Of a DNA stretch of 64,000 nt, positions 1 to 9,710 are shown in pieces. The notes under the pieces are model-generated. The model was not told the DNA's origin, did no database searches, and saw only the letters and a list, made by a program, of their open reading frames with translations. Made by a program: the position numbers and the translations under genes. This DNA comes from Roseomonas alba (GTDB lineage Bacteria > Pseudomonadota > Alphaproteobacteria > Acetobacterales > Acetobacteraceae). Each line of letters opens with the position of its first letter. The first letter of the stretch is position 1. The stretch spans positions 434,001 through 498,000 of the forward strand of contig NZ_JAHYBZ010000002.1 of the NCBI RefSeq assembly GCF_019430885.1, written 5' to 3'.

Positions 1-52
1 CTTGTCCCGCGCGGGGCGATGCCATCTCAGCCTTGTTGTCAGTGCCCCGCAT
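1..52 (-). CDS. Start of an unidentified leftward gene (partial)
   Basis: An ATG at 50-52 (reading left) is preceded by a strong purine-rich ribosome site (GAGGAG, about 7 bases upstream). It opens a frame that stays clear to the window edge, beginning MRGTDNKAEMASPRAGQ. Only 17 residues are visible, so no family can be named. It is divergent from the thiolase gene, with 55 bases between the starts. Genes beside SCP-x-type thiolases are often other acyl-CoA or OB-fold partner proteins, but that is context only. Confidence 0.4.
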   Translation of the reverse strand, partial: MRGTDNKAEMASPRAGQ

Positions 53-107
53 ATCCGCTCTCCTCATGCGGACGCGCCAGGCATGTCGCGAACCAGGAGG
101 AACCACC

Positions 108-1280
108 ATGACCGACGCCTGCATCATCGGCTGGGCCCATTCGCCTTTCGGCAAGCGCGAGGACGCACCCGACCTGGAAAGCCTGATCGCCGGCGTCGCC
201 CGCGCCGCGATCGAGGATGCCGGCATCGCGCCCGGGGATGTCGATGCCGGCTTCGTCGGCGTCTTCGGGGAGGGCTTCACACCGCAGGGATTCCCATCCT
301 CCCTGGTGCTGCAATCCGTCCCCGAGTTGCGCTTCAAGCCGCTGACGCGCTTCGAGAATGCCTGCGCGACCGGGTCCGCGGCCATCCACGGCGCGCGGGA
401 TTTCATCGCCGCGGGCCGTGGGCATATCGCGCTGGTGGTGGGCGCCGAGAAGATGACCTCCACCCCTGGCCCGAAGGTCGGCGACATCCTGCTGACGGCA
501 TCCTACCGCAAGACCGAGCAGGACATCGAAGGCGGCTTCGCCGGCGTCTTCGGGCGCATCGCCGAGGCCTATTTCCAACGCCATGGCGACCAGTCGGATG
601 CGCTGGCGGCCATCGCGGCGAAGAACCATCGCAACGGCGTCGACAATCCCTGGGCCCAGATGCGCAAGGATCTCGGCTTCGACTTCTGCCGCACCGAGAG
701 CGAGAAGAACCCCTATGTCGCCCGCCCGCTGAAGCGGACCGACTGCTCGCTGGTCTCCGACGGTGCCGCCGCCCTGGTGCTCGCCGATGAAGAGACGGCC
801 GCGGCCATGGGCAAGGCCATCCGCTTCCGCGCCGCGGTGCAGGTGAACGACCTGCTGCCGATCGCCGCGCGCGACATCATCCGCTTCGAGGGCGCGCGCA
901 CCGCCTGGGCGCGTGCCTATGAGCAGGCGGGCATCAGCCTGTCCGACCTGTCCTTCGTCGAGACCCATGACTGCTTCACCATCGCCGAGCTGATCGAATA
1001 CGAGGCGATGGGCCTGACGCCGGAAGGGCAGGGCGCGCGCGCGATCCTGGAAGGCTGGACCCGGGCGGATGGCCGCCTGCCCGTGAATCGCTCCGGCGGG
1101 CTCAAGGCCAAGGGGCATCCGATCGGAGCGACGGGCGTCTCGATGCATGTGCTGGCGGCGATGCAGCTCACCGGCACGGCAGGCGCGATGCAGCTTCCGC
1201 AGGCGGAATTGGGCGGGGTCTTCAATATGGGTGGCGCGGCGGTCGCCAATTACGTGTCGGTGCTTGAACGGGCGCGCTGA
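108..1280 (+). CDS. Thiolase family protein (acetyl-CoA acetyltransferase / SCP-x type)
   Basis: A 390-residue protein of the thiolase superfamily, expected to catalyse Claisen condensation or thiolytic cleavage of acyl-CoA esters in the cytoplasm. The nucleophilic cysteine lies in ENACATGSAA (about residue 86). The C-terminal catalytic segment has HDCFTIAEL and the glycine-rich GGLKAKGHPIGATG with its conserved histidine. The HDCF element and the length fit the SCP-x/thiolase-like lipid-transfer subgroup rather than the degradative FadA type. The ATG at 108 follows an AGGAGG site at 95-100. The reading frame is open further upstream to 33, but without a comparable ribosome site. The substrate is not evident from the sequence. 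Confidence 0.9.
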   Translation: MTDACIIGWAHSPFGKREDAPDLESLIAGVARAAIEDAGIAPGDVDAGFVGVFGEGFTPQGFPSSLVLQSVPELRFKPLTRFENACATGSAAIHGARDFIAAGRGHIALVVGAEKMTSTPGPKVGDILLTASYRKTEQDIEGGFAGVFGRIAEAYFQRHGDQSDALAAIAAKNHRNGVDNPWAQMRKDLGFDFCRTESEKNPYVARPLKRTDCSLVSDGAAALVLADEETAAAMGKAIRFRAAVQVNDLLPIAARDIIRFEGARTAWARAYEQAGISLSDLSFVETHDCFTIAELIEYEAMGLTPEGQGARAILEGWTRADGRLPVNRSGGLKAKGHPIGATGVSMHVLAAMQLTGTAGAMQLPQAELGGVFNMGGAAVANYVSVLERAR

Positions 1281-1748
1281 TCCAGCCTTACCGTGAATGG
1301 CGCGTGAAACCGGCGAGCTTTTCATTGTGATATGAATAATCGCGCATTAGTTGAATACCGTGGCATCATGTGGCCACTCGGTTCAAGGAATGCGCGATGG
1401 TCGGTATAGGCGACCGGCTTCAGGACTGGTTTCGAACGGATGGCAGCGATGTCTTCCGCTGCGCTGGCCACGACGACCAGCCCGGAACCACGGATGCTGC
1501 CACCAACCAGGACCTGCCGCAGCGGAATCGGGGGGATGCGCCGCGGCGCCGGCACGGTTGACGCGCGCCTGACGGCGTGGCGTCGGTTCGGGGCGGCCCT
1601 GCGCGGCCGGCGGCCTTCCGCCACGCCGCCCGTCTGCCCGGCCTCCACGCTTCCTTTACCTCTTCACGTTACGTGGCTTGATCATGGGGGCGTGTCTGTG
1701 CCGTCCGGGACAGGCACGAATCCTTTCGATCAGGTCAGGCGATGCGGC
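1281..1748. other. 468-bp gap with an AT-rich promoter-like strip
   Basis: No recognised gene fills this gap. Bases 1315-1370 are markedly AT-rich for this genome and probably carry a promoter firing rightward toward the GGDEF-EAL gene. A 54-residue frame at 1397-1561 is listed separately as doubtful. The leftward frame over 1322-1648 has no recognisable domain. Confidence 0.4.
1397..1561 (+). CDS. Doubtful small ORF, 54 residues
   Basis: ATG at 1397 is preceded by AAGGAA six bases upstream. The same arrangement (TTCAAGGAATGC then ATG) precedes the sugar transferase start at 36076. The predicted peptide begins MVGIGDRLQDWFRTDGSDVF, is hydrophilic and has no domain or signal that I recognise. 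Codon third positions are moderately GC-rich but below those of the neighbours. It may be a leader peptide or chance. Confidence 0.22.
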   Translation: MVGIGDRLQDWFRTDGSDVFRCAGHDDQPGTTDAATNQDLPQRNRGDAPRRRHG

Positions 1749-3437
1749 ATGGACGGGATGGCGGATGGTGATGGCGCCCCGAAGCCGGGCGGGCAAGAGC
1801 CTGACACGCAGGCCGCCGAGGGGCTGCTAAGCTTCGACGCAGAACTCAATGTCGGTCTCGTCAGCGGCCGTGCCGTGGCACTGCTCGGCCTGCCGCGCAG
1901 TGGTCGCCATGCGCGGGGCCTGCACGATGTGCTCGAGGCCAGCCCCCGTCTCGACCGTGATGCGGTCGCGGCGCTGGTGGCGCAGTGCCTCGCCGCTACC
2001 CTGCCGGGGGCGGAGGATGAGTTCGCGCTGCACTTGCCGGGAGCGCCCGGGCTGCGTTTTTCCGTCCGGCGGGCCTCGGGGGGATCCTGGGTCATCGCAC
2101 TGGCGGCGGAGACCCGGCTCGCCGGTGGGACGGGCGGCTTCGATCCGCTGACCGGTCTCGCTGATCGCGCGATGTTTGAGGCCCGGCTCGCCGCCGCCCT
2201 CGACCGGCCGCCGCGCCGGCGCGCGGGCAGCGCCGTGCTGCTCTGCGACCTCGAAGGCATCCGCGCCGTGAACAACGTGCTCGGCCATGCGATCGGGGAG
2301 GATCTTCTTCGCGCCGCCGGGCGTCGCCTGCAGGCGGCGGTGCGCGATGCCGACCTGGTCGCCCGCATGGCCGGCGAGGAATTCGCCGTCCTGCAGACCG
2401 AAGTCGCCGATGGCGACCACGCCGCGGCGCTCGGCCGGCGGCTCGTGGAACTGCTTGGCCGGCCATACCTGATCAGCGGCGAAACGGTGGTCGTGACGCC
2501 GCGCATCGGCATCGCGGTGGCGCCCACCGACGGCATGGGGGCCGCCGAATTGCTTCGCCGCGCGGCGATGGCGCGCAACGAGACCTGCGCCGAAGGCGCC
2601 GGTGGCTTCCGCCGCTTCAGCCCGGAGATGGACCGCCGCTGGCAGGAGCGCCGGGCGATGGAGGTCGCTCTTCGCCGGGCGGTCGCGGAGAATGCCTTCG
2701 AACTGCATTTTCAGCCCCAGGTCGCGCTGCCCGAAGGCCGGCTGACCGGCTTCGAGGCGCTGATCCGCTGGCGCCATCCCGACCGTGGCATGCTTGCCCC
2801 GCCCGTCTTCCTGCCGGTCGCCGAGCAGCTCGGCCTGATGCAGGGGATTGGCTCCTGGGTGCTGCGGGAGGCCTGCCGCATCGCCGCCGGATGGCCCGCG
2901 CCGCTGACCGTTGCCGTGAACATCGCCCCCGCCCAGCTCGAGGAGGGCCGCCTGCCCGAGGAGGTCGCCGCGGCCCTGGCCGATTCCGGGCTGCCGGCGG
3001 ACCGGCTGGAATTGGAAGTGACCGAGACGGTGCTGCTGGCCAATGCCGATTCGGCGCTCAGCCAATTGCTCGCCATTCGCGCAAGCGGCGTCGGCATCGC
3101 CATGGACGATTTCGGCACCGGATATTCCTCGCTGACGCAACTCCGCGTATTTCCCTTCGACCAGCTCAAGATCGACCGCTCCTTCGTGCAGGATCTGCCC
3201 GCGGGCGGGGATGCCGCGGCGATCGTGCGGGCGGTGACGGGTCTCGGCCGCAGCCTCGGCATGGCGGTCATCGCGGAGGGCGTCGAGACCGAGGAGCAAC
3301 TTGACCGCTTGCGCGCCGAGGGCTGCGACGTGGCGCAGGGCTACCTGTTCGGCCGTGCGGTGCCGGTGTCGCAGATCCCCGATGTGATCAGGGCCCTGAG
3401 CCGCCCGGACGCTGCCGCACTGCCCGAGGCCGTCTGA
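1749..3437 (+). CDS. GGDEF-EAL domain protein (c-di-GMP turnover)
   Basis: About 562 residues from the ATG at 1749. A short N-terminal sensor-like segment (about 1-135) is followed by a GGDEF domain and an EAL domain. The diguanylate cyclase signature reads AGEEF, a variant of GGDEF that may or may not be active. The EAL half keeps its catalytic set: EAL within GFEALIRWRHP, DDFGTGYSSL, KIDRSFV and AEGVET, so c-di-GMP phosphodiesterase activity is expected. No membrane segment is seen, so it is probably cytoplasmic. The open frame extends up to 1440, but the sequence there is arginine/proline-rich and not domain-like. The start is uncertain. It ends 10 bases from the convergent HD-GYP gene. 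Confidence 0.88.
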   Translation: MDGMADGDGAPKPGGQEPDTQAAEGLLSFDAELNVGLVSGRAVALLGLPRSGRHARGLHDVLEASPRLDRDAVAALVAQCLAATLPGAEDEFALHLPGAPGLRFSVRRASGGSWVIALAAETRLAGGTGGFDPLTGLADRAMFEARLAAALDRPPRRRAGSAVLLCDLEGIRAVNNVLGHAIGEDLLRAAGRRLQAAVRDADLVARMAGEEFAVLQTEVADGDHAAALGRRLVELLGRPYLISGETVVVTPRIGIAVAPTDGMGAAELLRRAAMARNETCAEGAGGFRRFSPEMDRRWQERRAMEVALRRAVAENAFELHFQPQVALPEGRLTGFEALIRWRHPDRGMLAPPVFLPVAEQLGLMQGIGSWVLREACRIAAGWPAPLTVAVNIAPAQLEEGRLPEEVAAALADSGLPADRLELEVTETVLLANADSALSQLLAIRASGVGIAMDDFGTGYSSLTQLRVFPFDQLKIDRSFVQDLPAGGDAAAIVRAVTGLGRSLGMAVIAEGVETEEQLDRLRAEGCDVAQGYLFGRAVPVSQIPDVIRALSRPDAAALPEAV

Positions 3438-3447
3438 TCCGCGGTCC

Positions 3448-4182
3448 CTACCGGGGCACCGCCGCGATATCCGCATCGCGCCGCCGGAGCGCCGCCAGGA
3501 TGACGGGGTCGAACTGCGAGGGAGCGATCCGGCCATCGCCTTGCAGGATGCGCTGCAGCGCTTCCTCGTGGTCCTGCGCGTCCTTGTAGGGTCGGTCGGA
3601 CCGCAGCGCGTCATAGACATCGGCGACCGCGACCAGCCGCCCGGCAAGTGGGATGTCCTCGCCCCGGAGCCCGGCCGGATAGCCGCTGCCATCCCAGCGC
3701 TCGTGATGGGTCAACGCGATAATGCCGGCGAGCCGCATCCAGGGCGCCTTGGCATGGGCCAAGATGCTGGCCCCGAGCAGGGTATGGCGTTCCATCTGGC
3801 GCCGCCCTTCCTCGTCCAGCACATCGCGGTGGCCAAGCACGCCTTCGGGCAGGGCCATCTTGCCGATGTCGTGCAGGGCCGCGGCCCGCGCGAGCAGGTC
3901 GCGCTCCTCGGCGGGCAGGCCGACCTCCTCGCCCAGGATGGAGGCGATCTGCCCGACACGCTTCGGATGGTCCGGCCCCTCGGGATCGACCTGGGAAGCC
4001 CGCGCCACCAGCCCCTCCAGTGCCTCGTCATGCGCGTCGCACACGCACGCCGGGCGCGCGGCGATGCCGGCCTGCTCCTGGCCGGGCTCGACGCAGAAAG
4101 CACAGGCCTTCGCCTGGTCAGGTAGGGGTGAGGTCAGTCGCTCCATTCTCGCCGCCATCGGCGCCGCTGGGCGCTTCACCAT
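3448..4182 (-). CDS. HD-GYP domain protein (probable c-di-GMP phosphodiesterase)
   Basis: About 244 residues. The HD motif appears as ALHDIGKMALP, followed by a histidine at ERHTLLG and the hallmark HHERWDGSGYPAGL, then ADVYDALRSDRPYK. These match the metal-binding and GYP signatures of HD-GYP phosphodiesterases. There is no receiver domain. The N-terminal part has a cysteine cluster (CAFC, then CVCDAH about 20 residues later) that could bind metal. Possible starts are TTG 4221, ATG 4182, 4158 or 4146, none with a convincing ribosome site. The frame lies downstream of ispDF on the same strand and convergent with the GGDEF-EAL gene, so two c-di-GMP enzymes are tail to tail. Confidence 0.85.
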   Translation of the reverse strand: MVKRPAAPMAARMERLTSPLPDQAKACAFCVEPGQEQAGIAARPACVCDAHDEALEGLVARASQVDPEGPDHPKRVGQIASILGEEVGLPAEERDLLARAAALHDIGKMALPEGVLGHRDVLDEEGRRQMERHTLLGASILAHAKAPWMRLAGIIALTHHERWDGSGYPAGLRGEDIPLAGRLVAVADVYDALRSDRPYKDAQDHEEALQRILQGDGRIAPSQFDPVILAALRRRDADIAAVPR

Positions 4183-4333
4183 AGATAGGCACAGAGGTCC
4201 CGTCTCGGAACAGGCAAGCAAGGTAGAAAGTGCGACGCCTCATATCGCCGCGTCGTGCTATGAAGATGCGCGGCGAGGTCCAACCGGGCGGCACATTGGC
4301 CGCATCCGGCACAACTGCCCCAGGCCGCAGGTC

Positions 4334-5485
4334 TCAGGCTTCCGGTGGGACAAGGACGACGGCGGCGGCCTGGGCCGCGATGCCTTCCCCACGGCCCGGG
4401 AAGCCCAGCCGTTCGGTGGTCGTCGCCTTCACCGAGATCGCGCCGATTCCCACCCCGAGCAACTCGGCCAGGCGTGCGCGCATGGCCTCGGCATGGGGGG
4501 CGATCTTCGGGCGTTCGCAGATCAGCGTGACATCGGCGTTGGCGAGCATCCCGCCGCGGGCTGCGATGCGCCCGGCCGCGTGGCGCAGGAAGCGGGCACT
4601 GTCGGCATCCTTCCACTGCGCTTCGGAGGGCGGGAACCAGCGGCCGATGTCGCCCTCGGCGAGCGCGCCGTAGATCGCGTCGCACAGGGCATGGATGCCG
4701 ACATCGGCATCCGAATGTCCGGACAGGCCGAACGGCGAGGGGATGGTCACACCGCACAGCACCAGCGGGCGGTCGGGCACCAGGCGGTGAACGTCGAAGC
4801 CGGTCCCCATGCGCGGGATCAGGCAGGCGGCGAGATGGGCTTCCACGCGGGCGAGGTCCTCGGGCCAGGTGATCTTGATGTTGGCCTCGCCCCCCGGCAC
4901 CAGCGCGACGGGCAGGCCGGCGGCCTCCAGCAGCGCGGCATCGTCCGTCGCGCTGCCGTCGCCGGTGCGATGCGCGGCCAGCAGCGCATCGAAGCGGAAG
5001 GCCTGCGGCGTCTGGGCGCGGAACAGGCCCTCACGCGGGACGGTTTCCAGGATGTGGCCCGCGGCGCCGCGCTTCAGCGTATCGGACACCGGCTGGGCGG
5101 GGATGGCCCCCGGGGCATCGGCCAGGGCCGCGCGCAGGGCGGCGATGGTGCCGTCCGGGATGACCGGCCGCGCCGCGTCATGGACCAGCACAAGATCGGG
5201 CGGATCGGCCGCCAGGGCTTCGAGCCCCGCCCGGACGCTGGCCGCGCGGGTCGCGCCGCCGCCGACCGGCGGCATGGCGGGCAGCCCGGCCAGCAATGCC
5301 GCGACGCGGCGCTCCTCGCCAGGGGCCACGACCGGCAGGATGCGGCGCACCAGCCCATCCCGCAGCAACGCCTCGGCCGAATGGCGGAGCACCGCGCGGC
5401 CGCGCAGCGGCAGATACTGCTTCGGTTCCGGCGCGCCGAAGCGCGTGCCGGAACCGGCGGCCATCAGCAGGGCATCCATGGTCAT
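4334..5485 (-). CDS. ispDF: Bifunctional IspD/IspF enzyme of the MEP isoprenoid pathway
   Basis: A 383-residue fusion. The N-terminal half is 2-C-methyl-D-erythritol 4-phosphate cytidylyltransferase (LLMAAGSGTRFG nucleotide-binding loop, EPKQYLPLRG, VHDAARPVIPD). The C-terminal half is 2-C-methyl-D-erythritol 2,4-cyclodiphosphate synthase (MGTGFDVHRL metal site, GHSDADVGIHALCDA). The fused form is characteristic of Alphaproteobacteria and some Epsilonproteobacteria. The start at 5485 has GGAG about six bases upstream. The frame is open further upstream but overlaps doxX. It sits 38 bases below doxX and divergent from dusB, a common alphaproteobacterial arrangement. Confidence 0.97.
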   Translation of the reverse strand: MTMDALLMAAGSGTRFGAPEPKQYLPLRGRAVLRHSAEALLRDGLVRRILPVVAPGEERRVAALLAGLPAMPPVGGGATRAASVRAGLEALAADPPDLVLVHDAARPVIPDGTIAALRAALADAPGAIPAQPVSDTLKRGAAGHILETVPREGLFRAQTPQAFRFDALLAAHRTGDGSATDDAALLEAAGLPVALVPGGEANIKITWPEDLARVEAHLAACLIPRMGTGFDVHRLVPDRPLVLCGVTIPSPFGLSGHSDADVGIHALCDAIYGALAEGDIGRWFPPSEAQWKDADSARFLRHAAGRIAARGGMLANADVTLICERPKIAPHAEAMRARLAELLGVGIGAISVKATTTERLGFPGRGEGIAAQAAAVVLVPPEA

Positions 5486-5523
5486 AGCTGGCTCCGGCCC
5501 CCGGCAAGGGGCCGGCGCATAGA

Positions 5524-5913
5524 CTATTTCCGCACCTTGTCCAAGGCGAAGGCGCCCGGGCCGGCGAAGACCAGGTAAAGGAAGAGGAAGCAGTAGAGGA
5601 CCGCCGCATCGCCGCCGTTCAGCAGCGGATAGACGCTGCGTGGCGCGTGCCAGAACCAGTAGGCGACGGCCATCTGGCCCGACAGGATGAAGGCGACCGG
5701 CCGGGTGAAGAGACCGAGGACGAGCAGCGCGCCACCCACCAGTTCGAGGACGCCGCCGAGCCAATAGATCGAGAACAGGGCGGGTCCGTCTCCACCCCCC
5801 GGACGCACGGGGAAGCCGAGCAGCTTCTGCGTGCCGTGCTCGAAGAAAACCAGCGCCGCGACGATGCGCAGCACGCCGAGCGCGTAAGGCGCCCAGCGAT
5901 CGAGAGAGAACAT
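5524..5913 (-). CDS. DoxX family membrane protein
   Basis: A 129-residue inner-membrane protein with four predicted hydrophobic segments (around residues 8-28, 48-70, 73-92 and 100-122). It carries the DoxX-type opening ALGVLRIVAALVFFEHGTQK with its conserved histidine-glycine. The YWFWHAPRSVYPLLNGGDAA segment is typical of the family. Related proteins act in redox or thiol stress, but the role here is unknown. It is the first gene of the leftward doxX-ispDF group. Confidence 0.88.
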   Translation of the reverse strand: MFSLDRWAPYALGVLRIVAALVFFEHGTQKLLGFPVRPGGGDGPALFSIYWLGGVLELVGGALLVLGLFTRPVAFILSGQMAVAYWFWHAPRSVYPLLNGGDAAVLYCFLFLYLVFAGPGAFALDKVRK

Positions 5914-6057
5914 CAGGGATTTCCCGGCCTTGTTGCGATGCACAAGATGCCGTTGCATGGAGTGCCCTGCAACAGGCAGGTCCCGATGCGCGCTTGGGCG
6001 GCAATCTACATGAGGCGTGTTGCGATGCGGGATCTTTGCGCCTAACTTGCCCAAATC
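5914..6057. promoter_or_regulatory. Divergent doxX / dusB intergenic region with an inverted repeat
   Basis: This 144-bp spacer must hold the promoters for the leftward doxX-ispDF group and the rightward dusB-ntr operon. An exact inverted repeat, GTTGCA (5952-5957) and TGCAAC (5968-5973) with a 10-base centre, could be an operator. No clear ribosome site precedes the dusB ATG. Confidence 0.4.
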
Positions 6058-7119
6058 ATGAGCAACCATTGCGCGAAGAGCCTGCCGGCGATCGACCTCG
6101 GCGGCGTCTCCATCGACACGCCGGTGATCCTCGCACCGATGTCCGGGGTGACCGACCTGCCATTCCGTCGGCTCGCCCGCGCGCTGGGCACGCCGATGGT
6201 GGTCAGCGAGATGATCGCCTCCCAGGCCATGGTGCGCACCAATCGCCAAACGCTGAAGATGGCGGAGGTGGATGGCTTTGGCGGCCCGGCCTCGGTGCAA
6301 CTCGCCGGCTGCGACCCGGAGACGATGGCCGAGGCGGCGCGCCTGGTGGTCGATCGCGGCGCGGCAGTGGTGGACATCAATTTCGGGTGCCCGGTGAAGA
6401 AGGTCGCGGTCGGACAGTCGGCCGGCTCCGCGCTCATGCGCGACGAGATCGCAGCCGCGCGCATCCTGGAGGCGACGGTGAAGGCGGTGTCCGTGCCGGT
6501 GACGCTGAAGATGCGCATGGGCTGGGACCACGCCAGCCTGAATGCGCCGCGTCTGGCGCGCATCGCGCAGGAGGCCGGCATCCGCATGGTCACGGTGCAT
6601 GGCCGGACCCGGCAGATGTTCTACACCGGCACGGCGGATTGGGACTTCATCGCGACGGTGAAGCAGGCGGTGGACATTCCCGTCATCGCCAATGGCGACA
6701 TCGTCACCGTCGAGCAGGCGGAGGAAGCGCTACGCCGGTCCGGCGCGGATGGCGTGATGATCGGCCGTGGCTGCTACGGCCGCCCCTGGTTCCCCGCCGT
6801 GGTCGCCGCGCGGCTGCGCGGTGAGGATGCGGCGGAACCCACGCTCGCCGAGCAGAAGCGGATCCTGCTCGACCACTACCGCGACATGCTGGAACACCAT
6901 GGCGACAGCCCCGGCGTGCGCCTCGCTCGCAAGCATGTCGCCTGGTATTCCAAAGGCCTGCCCGGTTCGGCCGAATTCCGCGTAGCGGTGAATCGCTGCG
7001 AGACGGCGGAGGCGGTGCTCGACCTAGTCCACGCCTTCTACGATCCGTTGATCGAGCGCGGCGTGGAGGCGGTGCGCGACGCCTTCCGTGAGGCCGGCGA
7101 GGAGCGTATCGCAGCATGA
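6058..7119 (+). CDS. dusB: tRNA-dihydrouridine synthase B (NifR3)
   Basis: A 353-residue FMN enzyme that reduces specific uridines to dihydrouridine in the tRNA D-loop. The TIM-barrel opening [17 protein letters not shown], the catalytic cysteine in [11 protein letters not shown], the [16 protein letters not shown] segment and the phosphate-binding [16 protein letters not shown] are all present. This gene is historically nifR3 and lies just ahead of ntrBC in many Alphaproteobacteria. Its stop overlaps the ntrB start in an ATGA. Confidence 0.96.
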   Translation: MSNHCAKSLPAIDLGGVSIDTPVILAPMSGVTDLPFRRLARALGTPMVVSEMIASQAMVRTNRQTLKMAEVDGFGGPASVQLAGCDPETMAEAARLVVDRGAAVVDINFGCPVKKVAVGQSAGSALMRDEIAAARILEATVKAVSVPVTLKMRMGWDHASLNAPRLARIAQEAGIRMVTVHGRTRQMFYTGTADWDFIATVKQAVDIPVIANGDIVTVEQAEEALRRSGADGVMIGRGCYGRPWFPAVVAARLRGEDAAEPTLAEQKRILLDHYRDMLEHHGDSPGVRLARKHVAWYSKGLPGSAEFRVAVNRCETAEAVLDLVHAFYDPLIERGVEAVRDAFREAGEERIAA

Positions 7120-8248
7120 AATCCAATCTCCTGCGCCGCGCGGTGCGCCCGATCGGCTGGAAGGGCCGCGCCATCCCGGAATCCGCGGCGATCCTGGGCG
7201 CCATGCCGGTGCCGGTGGTGGTGCTGGATGTCGAGAATCGCTTCGTCTTCGCCAATGCGGCGGCAGAGCAGTTCTTCCGGACCTCCGCTGCCTCGCTGGC
7301 GCAGCTTCGGCTCGCCGATCTGTTGCCGGAGGATGGGCGGATCTTCGCCCTGATCGGGCAGGTCCGGCAGATCGACGCGCCGATTTCCGATCATGACCTC
7401 GTGCTGGAGAGCCCCAAGCTGAACCGCCGCGGCGTGAGCGTGCACGGCGCGCCGCTGCCGGAGATTCCGGGCGCGGTTGTGTTGACCCTGCAGGACGGGT
7501 CGACGGCGCAGATGCTGGACCGGCAGTTGAACTTCCGCGGTGCGGCGCGTGGTGCTTCCGCCATGGCGGCGATGCTGGCGCATGAGGTGAAGAACCCGCT
7601 CTCAGGCATCCGCGGGGCAGCGCAGCTTCTCGAGCAGAATGCCGGGGAGGGGGATCGCGAGCTCTGCCTGCTCATCCAGGACGAGGCCGACCGCATCCGC
7701 GGCCTGGTCGATCGCTTCGACATGTTCTCCGAACGCCCGGTCGAACTGGCGCCGGTGAACATCCATCGGGTGCTGGACCACGTGCGGCGCATCGCGCTGA
7801 CGGGCTTTGCCTCTCATCTGCGCATCACTGAAGATTATGATCCGTCCCTGCCGCCCGTCTGGGGGAATCGCGACCTTCTTGTTCAGATTTTGCTCAATCT
7901 GGTGAAGAATGCGGCAGAAGCGATCGATCCGACACACGGGGAAATTGCACTCTCCACGGCCTACCAGCATGGCGTGCGTATCGCTGTGCCCGGTTCCACC
8001 GACCGTGTGCACCTGCCATTGCAGGTGAGCGTCCGCGACAACGGCCCCGGAATCGCCGAGGAAATCCGCGGCACGCTTTTTGAACCCTTCGTCTCCACGA
8101 AGCGGGGGGGACAGGGGCTCGGCCTCGCGCTCGCGGCGAAACTCGTGGCCGACCAGGGCGGGCTGATCGAATGCGACAGCCGGCCTGGCCGGACAGTGTT
8201 CCGCCTTTCCATGCCTGCGCCCCCGCCGGGAAGCCTCGGAACTGCTCA

Positions 8249-8252
<4 letters not shown>
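7116..8252 (+). CDS. ntrB: Nitrogen regulation sensor kinase NtrB (GlnL)
   Basis: A 378-residue soluble histidine kinase that phosphorylates NtrC under nitrogen limitation and is normally controlled by PII. An N-terminal PAS domain (about 25-135) is followed by the dimerisation/H-box [20 protein letters not shown]. The ATPase then shows the N-box ([13 protein letters not shown]), G1 (VRDNGPGI) and G2 ([13 protein letters not shown]). No membrane segments. It overlaps dusB and ntrC by four bases each, so the three are surely cotranscribed. Confidence 0.95.
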
Positions 8253-9691
<1,439 letters not shown>

Positions 9692-9710
9692 CCATGCGCG
9701 GGCCCTGACC

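Noticed and set aside
4118-4312. Small leftward frame upstream of the HD-GYP gene (MRRRTFYLACLFRDG...)
   Set aside because: No ribosome site precedes the ATG at 4243, codon third positions are not GC-biased like real genes here, and it overlaps the HD-GYP start region.
4334-6004. One long leftward frame reading through doxX into ispDF (556 residues)
   Set aside because: The first 173 residues are an out-of-frame, Arg/Pro-rich reading of the doxX gene. The IspD domain begins at 5485 with its own ribosome site.
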